A DNA stretch of 64,000 nucleotides from Denitrobaculum sp965225735. Lineage in GTDB: Bacteria > Pseudomonadota > Alphaproteobacteria > Kiloniellales > Kiloniellaceae. Positions 44,369 to 52,725 of this stretch are shown in pieces (position 1 is the first letter of the stretch; every line of letters starts with the position of its first letter). The DNA lies in the NCBI GenBank assembly GCA_965225735.1, contig CBDDBN010000028.1, positions 124,001-188,000 on the forward strand. Direction: 5' to 3'. Made by a program: the position numbers and the translations under genes. The notes under the pieces were generated by a model. The model was not told the origin of the DNA. It did not search any database and worked only from the letters and a program-made list of their open reading frames with translations.

Positions 44369-44833
44369 TTACGCGCTCCTCTTGTTCTTCGTGTTCTGCG
44401 ACGCGAAGTCCAGAACAACGGGGCTCTGTCCTTCATGCGGGTGCTCGGCACCGGCATAGACGCGCAGGTTCTTCATCTGCTGACGGCCGAGCGGACCACG
44501 GGGGACCATGCGCTCAACGGCCTTGGTGACAACACGCTCCGGGTGCGCGCCTGACAGGATCTGTCCAGCCGTGCGCTGCTTGATGCCACCTGGGTGGTTG
44601 GTGTGCCAGTAGTAGACCTTGTCGCTCAGCTTCTTGCCGGTCAGTTTGACCTTTTCGGCGTTGATCACGATGACGTTGTCGCCGCAATCCATATGAGGGG
44701 TATAGGTCGGCTTGTTCTTACCGCGCAGGATACGAGCGACCTCGACCGCCAAGCGACCGAGCACGACACCGTCGGCGTCGATCACGATCCACTTTTTCTC
44801 AATATCCGCCGGTTTGGCTGAATAGGTTTTCAT
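44369..44833 (-). CDS. rplM: 50S ribosomal protein L13
   Basis: A 154-residue L13. It starts MKTYSAKPADIEKKW, as in other alphaproteobacteria, and has GRLAVEVARILRGKNKPTYTPH and the MVPRGPLGRQQMKNLRVY segment. A GTG four codons upstream is an alternative start. It is the first gene of the rplM-rpsI operon, from the TTGACA promoter about 90-115 bases upstream. Confidence 0.97.
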   Translation of the reverse strand: MKTYSAKPADIEKKWIVIDADGVVLGRLAVEVARILRGKNKPTYTPHMDCGDNVIVINAEKVKLTGKKLSDKVYYWHTNHPGGIKQRTAGQILSGAHPERVVTKAVERMVPRGPLGRQQMKNLRVYAGAEHPHEGQSPVVLDFASQNTKNKRSA

Positions 44834-44923
44834 CGTTTTATCCACTCGCAGTGAACGCTCAAAAGGAGTTCACGAATAGGGAAAGATTGAACGCACAGGC
44901 AAAGCCCGTCCGTAACGCGGCGG

Positions 44924-44952
44924 TTTCTAATTCAGAGGAACAGGCCTGTCAA
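44924..44952 (-). promoter_or_regulatory. Sigma-70-type promoter of rplM-rpsI
   Basis: On the minus strand, TTGACA (44947-44952) and TAGAAA (44924-44929) are separated by exactly 17 bases, a near-consensus housekeeping promoter as expected for ribosomal protein genes. Confidence 0.75.
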
Positions 44953-44954
44953 CG

Positions 44955-44973
44955 CCGAAAAAGCCTGTTTTTC
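44955..44973 (-). terminator. Small hairpin downstream of the thioesterase gene
   Basis: CGAAAAA and TTTTTCG arms (7 bp) with a 5-base loop lie just ahead of the rplM promoter. It may end the thioesterase transcript or be part of the upstream promoter region. Short stem, AT-rich. Confidence 0.35.
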
Positions 44974-44988
44974 GAATATTTTACGAAC

Positions 44989-45006
44989 GCGGTATTATAA
45001 TACCGC
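44989..45006. promoter_or_regulatory. 18-bp perfect palindrome in the rplM-thioesterase gap
   Basis: GCGGTATTATAATACCGC is its own reverse complement. It is about 35 bases upstream of the rplM -35 box and 95 bases after the thioesterase stop. With no loop or T run it looks like a dimeric-regulator site rather than a terminator. About 0.2 such palindromes are expected by chance in 64 kb of random DNA. Confidence 0.45.
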
Positions 45007-45100
45007 AATTCTAACCTGCTGATTTCAATCCATAAATAGCAACCACAGACTAAACATCGAAAAGCACGGCGAAACCAAGGGTTTCCGGGGCTTTCCTGCG

Positions 45101-45523
45101 TCAGCGCGGCGGTAGAGAGTAGGTGCAGGTCACGTGCGCCACCGGCCCCTCCTCTTCTTTTCCCTCTGAAAACAAGGATATTTCGCCGTAAGCAAGCCGT
45201 TTGCCTGCCTTGAGAACACGGCAATCCGCGATCAGGGCGCCGGGTTTGGGGCGCTTGAGAAAGTTGATGTTGAGGTTTGTGGTCACCGCCATCTCCGCCC
45301 GGCCGACCACCGACATCACAGCAATCCACATGGCGCAGTCCGCGAGCCCCATCATGGTGGGGCCGCTGATCGTGCCGCCAGGACGCACGAATGCCTCGCG
45401 GTATGGCTGCCGCACCCGGCAGCTGCCGTCACCGATCTCCTGGATCTCCAGCCCCAGGTCCAGCACCAGGGGCATTTCGGCCCGGCAGATCTCGAAAATT
45501 TCCTCAGCAGTGATGCGCGCCAT
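45101..45523 (-). CDS. PaaI-family hotdog thioesterase
   Basis: A 140-residue hotdog thioesterase. The core GGTISGPTMMGLADCAMWIAV (about 49-69) and the strand TTNLNINFLKRPKPG match the 4HBT/PaaI group. It releases CoA from short or aryl acyl-CoA. It is divergent from the CoA-transferase operon across 105 bases, so both may serve the same acyl-CoA metabolism (inference). Confidence 0.88.
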   Translation of the reverse strand: MARITAEEIFEICRAEMPLVLDLGLEIQEIGDGSCRVRQPYREAFVRPGGTISGPTMMGLADCAMWIAVMSVVGRAEMAVTTNLNINFLKRPKPGALIADCRVLKAGKRLAYGEISLFSEGKEEEGPVAHVTCTYSLPPR

Positions 45524-45628
45524 TGCGTTTCTTTCTCTCTATAGCCTTGCGGAGACCTCGTGACCTGATGCATACCAAACATTCGTTTGGGACGCATTAG
45601 TGTAGATTAAAAAGAGGATGAGAGGACG

Positions 45629-46765
45629 ATGGCCAGCTTTCTGAACGGCATCCGCGTTCTCGATCTCGGACAATTCCTGCCCGGTCCCTATTGCGCTCAG
45701 ATCCTCTCGGACATGGGAGCGGAAGTGATCAAGCTGGAGGCTCCAGGCGGCGATCCCATGCGCGCCTTCGGGCCGTTGGGCAACGACGGCATCTCTCTAT
45801 TTTATAAGGGCATCAACGCAGGAAAGACTGTCGTTTCCTTGGATCTCAAGTCGGATGCAGGCCGGCAAGGCTTCAGCAAGCTGATTGCGCGCGCCGACGT
45901 GCTGATCGAATCCTTTCGGCCCGGCGCCCTCGAACGCCTCGGTTTTCCCCATAGCCACCTGAAAGATCTGAACCCGCGGCTTGTCCACTGCGCACTTTCC
46001 GGTTTCGGCCAAAGCGGTCCCTATCGCCTGCGCGCCGGACACGACATCAACTACATGGCCCTGGCGGGCGGCTTGGCGGCCTCGGGAACGGCCGAACATC
46101 CCGTCGCGGCAGCACCGCCGGTGGCGGATTTCGCCAGCGGCAGTCAGGCGGCTTCGGCCATCTTGGCCGCCCTTTTCGGGCGGGAGCGCAGCGGTAAGGG
46201 CTGCTACCTCGACATGAGCATCGCGGAATCCGTGCTTTCCTGGCAAGGCATGAACCTGACCGCCGCCACGAGCAACAGTCACCTGCCCGAGCGGGCCGCC
46301 AACATCCTGAACGGCGGCTACGCTTGTTATCAGATTTACCGGACAGCGGATGGCCGCTTCATCAGCCTGGGCGCCATCGAGCCCAAGTTCTGGGCGAACT
46401 TCTGCAATGCGCTGACTCGGCCACAATGGATCCCGCGTCAGATGGAGCCTACACCGCAAAGCGCCCTCATTGCCGAGGTTGCCTCCGCGATCGCCCAAGA
46501 AGACCTGGCGGCCTGGCAAGAGCGGTTGGATTCCGTCGATTGCTGTTTTCAAACAGTCGCAGAAATTCCCGAGGTCGCCACGCATCCGCAGATCCGCGAA
46601 CGCGCCATGCTCGCGCAGGACAAGAATGACGCGGGGCTTGTGCATGCCCTTTATCCGGCCTGGATCGACGAAACGCCGCCTAAAGCACGGCAGGCGTTAA
46701 AAGCCGCGGACCTAGAAGATCTTTTGCGTAGCTGGACTGGACTTAGCCCTTCCCAGGGGGAATAG
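45629..46765 (+). CDS. CaiB/BaiF family (class III) CoA-transferase
   Basis: A 378-residue family III CoA-transferase, which forms interlocked dimers and moves CoA between carboxylic acids. Visible are LDLGQFLPGPYCAQILSDMGAEVIKLE at the N-terminus, the DLKSDAGRQGF and SFRPGALERLG segments, and the conserved aspartate in KGCYLDMSIAES. Close family members include alpha-methylacyl-CoA racemases. The substrate is unknown. It leads a four-gene plus-strand operon with a crotonase-fold protein, a CoA-binding protein and a sulfhydrylase. Confidence 0.9.
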   Translation: MASFLNGIRVLDLGQFLPGPYCAQILSDMGAEVIKLEAPGGDPMRAFGPLGNDGISLFYKGINAGKTVVSLDLKSDAGRQGFSKLIARADVLIESFRPGALERLGFPHSHLKDLNPRLVHCALSGFGQSGPYRLRAGHDINYMALAGGLAASGTAEHPVAAAPPVADFASGSQAASAILAALFGRERSGKGCYLDMSIAESVLSWQGMNLTAATSNSHLPERAANILNGGYACYQIYRTADGRFISLGAIEPKFWANFCNALTRPQWIPRQMEPTPQSALIAEVASAIAQEDLAAWQERLDSVDCCFQTVAEIPEVATHPQIRERAMLAQDKNDAGLVHALYPAWIDETPPKARQALKAADLEDLLRSWTGLSPSQGE

Positions 46766-46828
46766 TGGCGCCAGCAGGCTTGATCGGATCTCGAAAGCCC
46801 AGCCGCGCCCAATTAAAGGATCGCGCCC

Positions 46829-47662
46829 ATGTCTTTGGCCACCGCTTCTCAAGACTCGCCCGTGGCGTCCGACAACGAGGCTATTCTTCTGCGCCGGGAC
46901 GCAGACGGCATCGCCACCCTGACGCTGAATCGCCCCAAGCAATACAACGCCTTGTCTACCGGTCTTATGGCCGAGATTCAAACTGCGCTGGACGCACTTC
47001 GGGACGACCGTTCGATCAATGTTGTGATCCTGGAGGCGGCTGGAAGAGGTTTCTGCGCCGGGCACGATCTGAAAGAGATGCGCGCGGCTGGCGGCGCCAG
47101 CGACAAGCGGGCTTACTTCGAGGCGGTTTTTCAACAGTGCAGCCGTATGATGCTCTCCATCACCCGCCTGCCCCAACCGGTCATCGCCAAGGTTCAGGGT
47201 ATCGCCACCGCCGCCGGCTGCCAGTTGGTCGCCACCTGTGACCTGGCAATCGCTGCGGAGACCGCCAGTTTCGCAACACCGGGCGTCAACATCGGTCTCT
47301 TCTGTTCTACGCCGATGGTAGCCCTTTCTCGGGTCGTGCCGCGAAAAACCGCGATGGAGATGCTGCTGACCGGCGAGAGCATCGACGCAGCCACGGCCGA
47401 GCGCATGGGTCTAATCAATCGGGCGGTCCCAGTGGAAGATCTCGACCGAGTCACACAGGACTTTGCGCAAAAGATCGCCAGCAAGTCGCCACTCACTCTG
47501 AAAATCGGCAAGGAAGCCTATTACCGGCAGATCGAGATGGATCTGGAGCAGTCTTACAGCTACACCAGCGAAGTGATGACCACCAACATGCTTGCCCGCG
47601 ATGCCGAGGAAGGCATCGACGCTTTTATCGAAAAACGCGAGCCCACCTGGACCGGCGAATAA
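46829..47662 (+). CDS. Enoyl-CoA hydratase/isomerase family protein, ECHDC3-like
   Basis: A 277-residue crotonase-fold protein. The CoA-binding NRPKQYNAL and the oxyanion segments GRGFCAGHDLKEM and AAGCQLVATCDLAIA are clear. The two catalytic glutamates of true hydratases are replaced: GCEL is GCQL, and the QPEILLG-type motif is TPGVNIGLF. The pattern fits the ECHDC3 group, whose reaction is not settled. It ends 2 bases before the CoA-binding gene. Confidence 0.88.
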   Translation: MSLATASQDSPVASDNEAILLRRDADGIATLTLNRPKQYNALSTGLMAEIQTALDALRDDRSINVVILEAAGRGFCAGHDLKEMRAAGGASDKRAYFEAVFQQCSRMMLSITRLPQPVIAKVQGIATAAGCQLVATCDLAIAAETASFATPGVNIGLFCSTPMVALSRVVPRKTAMEMLLTGESIDAATAERMGLINRAVPVEDLDRVTQDFAQKIASKSPLTLKIGKEAYYRQIEMDLEQSYSYTSEVMTTNMLARDAEEGIDAFIEKREPTWTGE

Positions 47663-47664
47663 AC

Positions 47665-48177
47665 ATGAACACAAGTGTGGACCACGATAACTACAGCGAC
47701 GCTTACCTGCGCCGGATACTAAGCAGTGTGCGCAGCATCGCCGTGGTCGGCGCCAGCGCCAACTGGAACCGGCCCAGCTACTTCGTCATGAAGTACCTGC
47801 AGGAGAAAGGCTACCGCATTTTCCCGATCAATCCCGGCGTCGCCGGCAAGGAGATTCTGGGCGAAAAGGTCTATGCCTCTCTCGGAGATGTGCCCGAAAA
47901 CTTCGACATGGTGGACATCTTCCGCAATTCAGAGATTGCGGGAAAAATTACCGATGAGGCCATATCACTGAAAGAGTCCCACGACACTAAGGTTGTCTGG
48001 ATGCAGTTGACGGTGCGCAACGACGAGGCCGCCGCCCGCGCCGAAGCCGCTGGCCTGCAGGTGGTCATGAACCGCTGTCCGAAGATCGAGTTCGGCCGGC
48101 TGAACAGCGAGCTTTCCTGGGGCGGATTCAATTCAAAGGTCATCACGTCCAAACGCCGCAAGGTCCGCATCGGATGA
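47665..48177 (+). CDS. CoA-binding (succinyl-CoA synthetase-like Rossmann) protein, YccU-type
   Basis: A 170-residue protein with one CoA-binding domain. IAVVGASANWNRPSYFVMKYLQEKGYRI, FPINPGVAGKEILGE and MVDIFRNSE are the standard nucleotide contacts, and NRCPKIEF closes the domain. There is no ligase domain, so it probably binds CoA as a regulator or cofactor handler. Its last codons overlap the O-acetylhomoserine sulfhydrylase start by 4 bases (ATGA). Confidence 0.88.
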   Translation: MNTSVDHDNYSDAYLRRILSSVRSIAVVGASANWNRPSYFVMKYLQEKGYRIFPINPGVAGKEILGEKVYASLGDVPENFDMVDIFRNSEIAGKITDEAISLKESHDTKVVWMQLTVRNDEAAARAEAAGLQVVMNRCPKIEFGRLNSELSWGGFNSKVITSKRRKVRIG

Positions 48178-49472
48178 GCGACGACAAGGCGCAAAAGTTC
48201 GGCTTTGAGACACGGATGATCCATGCCGGCGCGCAGCCGGAACCGGTGACCGGCGCCCGTCAAACACCGATTCATCAGAATACCTCCTACGTCTTTCACG
48301 ATGCCGATCACGCCGCTTCGCTCTTCAACCTGCAGACCTTCGGCTTCATCTATTCGCGCCTGACAAACCCCACCGTCGCGGTGCTGGAGGAACGCATCGC
48401 CAACCTGGAGGATGGGCGCGGCGCAACCTGCTGCGCCTCCGGGCATGCCGCGCAGATCCTGGCCTTTTTCCCGCTTCTCGAGCCGGGCGACAGCTTCATC
48501 GCCTCCAACCGGCTCTATGGCGGTTCGATCACCCAGTTCGGCAAAACCTTCAAAAAATTCGACTGGCAGGCCATCTTCGTCGACGTCGACGACCCAGATA
48601 ACGTGCGCAAGGCGCTGACGCCGAACTGTAAGGCGATCTTCGTGGAGAGCCTTGCCAACCCCGGCGGCGTGGTGAGCGACCTGGAAGCCCTGTCGGCCGT
48701 CGCACGCGAGGCCGGTATCCCGCTGATCGTCGACAACACCATGGCCACCCCCTACCTTTGCCGGCCTTTCGAATGGGGCGCCGATCTCGTCGTGCATTCG
48801 ACCACCAAATTCCTGTCCGGCAACGGCACCTCGGTCGGCGGCTGCGTGGTCGACAGCGGCAAGTTCAATTGGGCGCAGAACGACAAGTTCCCCGGACTTG
48901 CCGCACCGGAGCCCGCCTATCACGGCTTAACCTTCTACGAGACCTTCGGCGACATGGCCTTTACGGCCCATGCCCATGCAGTCGGTCTGCGCGATCTGGG
49001 TTCCGCCATGGCGCCCATGAACGCCTTTCAAACGATCTTAGGCTGCGAGACCCTGTCTTTGCGCATGGAGCGTCACTGCGAGAACGCTCGCAAGGTCGCG
49101 GAGTTCCTGGAAGGTCATCCCGGCGTCGCCTGGGTCTCCTGCGCCGCCCTGCCCTCCAGCCCCTATTACGACCTGGCGCAAAAGTACCTGCCCAAGGGCG
49201 CCGGCTCGGTCTTCACCTTTGGCGTAAAGGGCGGTTATGAGGTCGGGACCAAGGTGGTCGAGAACTGCGAGATCTTCTCACACCTCGCCAACATCGGGGA
49301 CGCTCGCTCGCTGATCCTTCACCCGGCATCGACAACGCATCGTCAGCTCACTGAAGAACAGCAGCAGGCCGCCGGCGCGGGCCCGGATGTCATCCGGCTT
49401 TCCATCGGTCTTGAAACGATCGACGACATCATTGCCGACCTGGATCAGGCCATCGCCGCCACGAACCGCTAA
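48174..49472 (+). CDS. metY: O-acetylhomoserine aminocarboxypropyltransferase (sulfhydrylase)
   Basis: A 432-residue PLP enzyme of the Cys/Met metabolism family that makes homocysteine (or methionine) from O-acetylhomoserine and sulfide (or methanethiol). N-terminal GFETRMIHAGAQPEPVTGARQTPI, YSRLTNPTVAVLEERIANLE and the PLP lysine in VHSTTKFLSGNG are family hallmarks. The length fits MetY rather than the shorter MetZ. The homoserine for its substrate comes from hom at 29.7 kb. No SAM-type riboswitch is visible, and expression depends on the upstream operon. Confidence 0.93.
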   Translation: MSDDKAQKFGFETRMIHAGAQPEPVTGARQTPIHQNTSYVFHDADHAASLFNLQTFGFIYSRLTNPTVAVLEERIANLEDGRGATCCASGHAAQILAFFPLLEPGDSFIASNRLYGGSITQFGKTFKKFDWQAIFVDVDDPDNVRKALTPNCKAIFVESLANPGGVVSDLEALSAVAREAGIPLIVDNTMATPYLCRPFEWGADLVVHSTTKFLSGNGTSVGGCVVDSGKFNWAQNDKFPGLAAPEPAYHGLTFYETFGDMAFTAHAHAVGLRDLGSAMAPMNAFQTILGCETLSLRMERHCENARKVAEFLEGHPGVAWVSCAALPSSPYYDLAQKYLPKGAGSVFTFGVKGGYEVGTKVVENCEIFSHLANIGDARSLILHPASTTHRQLTEEQQQAAGAGPDVIRLSIGLETIDDIIADLDQAIAATNR

Positions 49473-49479
49473 GATATCA

Positions 49480-50001
49480 TCAGGGATATCCGTCGCGTTC
49501 TGCGACGTCACGTTCTAGGAACGCCTCTATTGCCTGTAGCGAGTTTTGATAGGCGGAAAAGAGCTCAGGTGAAATAGGCGTGAGATCGGATCGAAAAACG
49601 GGCCAGGGTGAAGCTTCCACAAGCCCACAGAAGTCATCTGTCCATTTCGGATACTTCGTCGTGAAGGCGCGAAAACCCGACCATCCTTCGATTTCTGCGA
49701 TGTCGACCTGGAAGACGCGATCAAATATCCGGCCCACATCGCTGGTAGACGTGCAACCGGCCTGACCATAAAGCGACCGTACATAGCGTCGGTCTGATTG
49801 ATCGGTCAGGAAACAAGCTTTGCGATAGATAGTGATAGCAAGGCCGTGTTCGAGAAAGAGAAGCTTCCGTTTAAGTTCGGGCGGCCCGACCTCGATCTCA
49901 TCATTCGCCTGTTCGCTGTAACAATGAAGGTACTTTGCTTCCGCAGAATCGATCACTGCAGTCATCGAGACAAGGAGAGCAAGAACCCAGGCAAACCGCA
50001 T
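49480..50001 (-). CDS. Exported protein of unknown function
   Basis: A 173-residue protein with a clear signal peptide (MRFAWVLALLVSMTAVIDSAEA, cleavage near 22) and four cysteines in the mature part, suited to disulfides. No family is recognised. It begins 12 bases downstream of the MFS gene's stop on the same strand and could be its co-transcribed partner. Confidence 0.65.
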   Translation of the reverse strand: MRFAWVLALLVSMTAVIDSAEAKYLHCYSEQANDEIEVGPPELKRKLLFLEHGLAITIYRKACFLTDQSDRRYVRSLYGQAGCTSTSDVGRIFDRVFQVDIAEIEGWSGFRAFTTKYPKWTDDFCGLVEASPWPVFRSDLTPISPELFSAYQNSLQAIEAFLERDVAERDGYP

Positions 50002-50013
50002 CGACCTACCCGG

Positions 50014-51225
50014 CTATTCCGCAGGAACCGACGCCGCCGAAGGTTCGGGCACTGCCCCACGGTCTTTCGGCAGCATTAACGCCGCCAGGCAGGCAAGCAG
50101 CGCAGCACCGCCCAGAATGTAATAGAGCCAGACGAACTCGCCCGTACCTTCCTGGACAAAGGCAACCAGTTGCAGCGCGACGGGGGCAATGCTGAAGGCG
50201 AGGACGAACTTGATGCCGAAGGCCAGACTGCGGTGCTCTTTGGGCGCATAGCGTGCCAGCAGCATATTCTCTGCAGGCAAGGCTGCGACGTTTACCAGTA
50301 CCGCCAACATCGCCACCAGGATCAGGGGTAAACCGGAGAAGGCGCCGACAGCAACGAGCAGCGGCACTTGGAGCAGAAAGGCACCCACGTAGATCGGCTT
50401 AAGAGGATAGCGGTCGGCCAGATGACCACCGTAGACCTGAACAACCGCGCTGATGGTATAAACCGCCGCAACAGCCGTCCCGATCCCGAGGAGGCCCTCA
50501 CCGGCTATGTCCCGCAGACGCAAGTCAAAGACTTTCGGCAAGGACACCTGGGTCGACTGATAAACCAATCCCGTCAGCAACATGGTTAGCAACAGGATTA
50601 CGAATACCCGCAGCATATCGCCGCGATGGACTGGCTTACTCTTAACCCGGTCTTCCCCATCGTCGGCAACCAGGCCGCGTTGTACGCAGTACCACAGAGC
50701 CAGCCCCGTAGCGACGCAGGCCGCACCGGGCACAAAAAACGCTGCGCGCCAGGAATAGGCATCGATCAGAAAGCCGGCGATTACACCTGCGCCGGCAACC
50801 CCGAGCCCACCGAAGATCCCGTTGATGCCGAGTGCCTTACCTTGAGATTCCGCGTTGCGGACCAGCCAGGCAATACCCACCGGGTGATAGATCGCGGCGA
50901 AAAGACCGATCGCCGCCAGTCCGACCGCGAGCGCAAAGGGCGCGTCCATGAAGCTGCAGGCGATCGCCGCACCGCCCAAGCCGAGATAGTAGATGATCAT
51001 CATACCCGGAGCCGACCAGCGGTCAGCGATCCAGCCCGCTGGAACCGCACAGACGCCAACGAGGAGCGATCCCAAGGTCCAGAGCCCGATCAGGTCGTGG
51101 TAGGGAATCGACCAGTCGATCTCAATGGCCAGCACGACGACAAAATAGAGCGCCATAAAGAGATGAACGAAGGCATGCCCGATGCAGGAAAACACCAGCG
51201 AAAGTTGGGCGGAGGCCTTGGTCAC
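50014..51225 (-). CDS. MFS transporter
   Basis: A 403-residue major facilitator with about 12 hydrophobic helices. The N-terminal half includes WIADRWSAPGMMIIYYLG (the loop 2-3 motif, D-R-x-x) and a repeat in the second half (GGHLADRYPLKPIYVG). The substrate cannot be inferred. It ends 12 bases before the exported-protein gene and starts 229 bases downstream of a possible small gene. Confidence 0.88.
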   Translation of the reverse strand: MTKASAQLSLVFSCIGHAFVHLFMALYFVVVLAIEIDWSIPYHDLIGLWTLGSLLVGVCAVPAGWIADRWSAPGMMIIYYLGLGGAAIACSFMDAPFALAVGLAAIGLFAAIYHPVGIAWLVRNAESQGKALGINGIFGGLGVAGAGVIAGFLIDAYSWRAAFFVPGAACVATGLALWYCVQRGLVADDGEDRVKSKPVHRGDMLRVFVILLLTMLLTGLVYQSTQVSLPKVFDLRLRDIAGEGLLGIGTAVAAVYTISAVVQVYGGHLADRYPLKPIYVGAFLLQVPLLVAVGAFSGLPLILVAMLAVLVNVAALPAENMLLARYAPKEHRSLAFGIKFVLAFSIAPVALQLVAFVQEGTGEFVWLYYILGGAALLACLAALMLPKDRGAVPEPSAASVPAE

Positions 51226-51454
51226 AGTTGATCATCCCTCGAGATTTACGGGCTTTTTGGCGCAGGCTTTAGAAGACAGGCACTCATCGGCTATACAGCC
51301 TGCCGGCGAAGCGAACAAGCAGCCGCTCTGCATGGCAGCCCTGCGGCAGGGGTTTTAAGGGGCATTTTCGCTGCCCCGGTTATGCCTCATTCCCGCCAGA
51401 TTATCTCGCATACCAGCCCAATTGAGGCCCGACTCCCACTGCATATTCGCCAGC

Positions 51455-51667
51455 ATGGACGACCGAAACAGGCCGAAAAGCGAGCAAAGACAAAGAATGC
51501 AGTCTCAGACCGAAAACCAGCACAATTGCGAGCGCCTGCCGCTCGGCAATCTGATTGAACCCATCGAGAGCTCTCTCGATGACATCGACCTGGAACGCGT
51601 GGTCTGGGACCAGGAGTATCGCGATCAGGTCCGACATCTCTTGAGCGGCGGCGCCTACGAGCGATAA
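51455..51667 (+). CDS. Possible 70-residue hypothetical protein
   Basis: An open frame in the gap between the MFS and LysR genes. The N-terminal part is polar and Gln/Arg/Ser-rich; the C-terminal part (LIEPIESSLDDIDLERVVWDQEYRDQV) looks protein-like and acidic. A TTG at 51422 and ATG at 51497 are other start options, and none has a good ribosome site. Unrecognised and possibly spurious. Confidence 0.3.
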   Translation: MDDRNRPKSEQRQRMQSQTENQHNCERLPLGNLIEPIESSLDDIDLERVVWDQEYRDQVRHLLSGGAYER

Positions 51668-51684
51668 CCCGCGAAGGACGTTTA

Positions 51685-52581
51685 TCAGCCCGCGGGAACG
51701 TCAGGCCGGTAGGACGCCGCCTCCTCCAGGATCCAATCTCGAAAATCCTTCAGCGCCGGATTCCCCAAAGCGCCTTTTGGATAGGCTAACCAATAGCCGT
51801 AATCTTCCAGCGCGATATCCGACATGGGAACGAGTTGCCCAGCCGATAGTTCCGATGCCACCAGCGCATCGTTAAGCGCCACGCCCTGACCGTCGACCAC
51901 CGCCTGCACCCGCACGTTAGGATCTGGGATCACCAGTTCATCGCGTACCGAACGGTAAGGCAGCACGGCAGCGCGGTGCCAATCCCGCCAGGCTTCACTG
52001 CCTTCCCGGTCCTGAAGCAGGTTCAATTCGGGTAGAACGCCCTCCAGCCCCTCTGCCGCAATTCGCCGGGCCGTCTCCGGTCCCGCCACTGGCATAGCCG
52101 GACAAAAAAACAGCCGTTCGATCTCCAGGTCGCGCCATTCGCCTTTGCCCCAGCGGATCGCCATGTCGATATGCTCGCTCCGGATATCGATCAGATCGAT
52201 TACCGGCTGAAGGCGCAAACCGATGCCCGGATGCGCCGCCAGAAAGGTCATGAGACGCGGCGATAGCCAGCGTGACGCGAAGTAAGTGGAAAGACCGATC
52301 GTGATGCGCCCCGGGCTTTCCTCCCGCAACGCCGTGATCTCCCGCTCCAGATCCCGGAAAGCCACCTGAGAGCTGTGCCAGATGCGTTTGCCCTTCTCCG
52401 TCAAGGCAAGACTCCGGTGCCCTCGTTCGAAGAGCTTAAAACCCAGCTCCTCTTCGAGCCTGGCGACCTGATAGCTCACAGCGCCCTTGGTCAGGTTCAG
52501 CTCTTCCCCAGCCGCCGTAAAGCTCAGGTGGCGGGCGGCAACATCAAAAAGGCGGAGGCTGTCGAACGACCGGAAACGCAT
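51685..52581 (-). CDS. LysR-family transcriptional regulator (GcvA-like)
   Basis: A 298-residue LysR regulator. The winged HTH (about 1-62) has LRLFDVAARHLSFTAAGEELNLTKGAVSYQVARLEEELG, closest to the GcvA subgroup. A periplasmic-binding-like effector domain follows (TIGLSTYFASRWLSPRL). The start at 52581 gives MRFRSFDSLRLF. An ATG at 52620 would add 13 unusual residues. It is divergent from the MttB-like gene and probably its activator. A GTGCAAA/TTTGCAC dyad lies between them. Confidence 0.9.
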   Translation of the reverse strand: MRFRSFDSLRLFDVAARHLSFTAAGEELNLTKGAVSYQVARLEEELGFKLFERGHRSLALTEKGKRIWHSSQVAFRDLEREITALREESPGRITIGLSTYFASRWLSPRLMTFLAAHPGIGLRLQPVIDLIDIRSEHIDMAIRWGKGEWRDLEIERLFFCPAMPVAGPETARRIAAEGLEGVLPELNLLQDREGSEAWRDWHRAAVLPYRSVRDELVIPDPNVRVQAVVDGQGVALNDALVASELSAGQLVPMSDIALEDYGYWLAYPKGALGNPALKDFRDWILEEAASYRPDVPAG

Positions 52582-52609
52582 GCTTTGGTTTAAATTTTTT
52601 GAACACAGA

Positions 52610-52631
52610 GTGCAAATCATTTGGTTTGCAC
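52610..52631. promoter_or_regulatory. LysR-type dyad between regulator and mttB-like gene
   Basis: GTGCAAA (52610-52616) and TTTGCAC (52625-52631), 7-bp arms with an 8-base spacer. It lies 29-50 bases upstream of the LysR start and 95 bases before the methyltransferase start. Size and place suit a LysR recognition site; the arms are short enough to arise by chance. Confidence 0.5.
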
Positions 52632-52725
52632 AAAACCACGATCAAGCGTTTCATTGGGAGGTCGAACAGAAGTCCCAGGCAAGGAATATTGAACCTGCTG
52701 GGCTAAACTCCTAGAGGAACCGAAT

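Noticed and set aside
47871..48923. 350-codon minus-strand frame across the CoA-binding and metY genes
   Set aside because: It spans two well-supported coupled genes on the other strand and shows no family feature.
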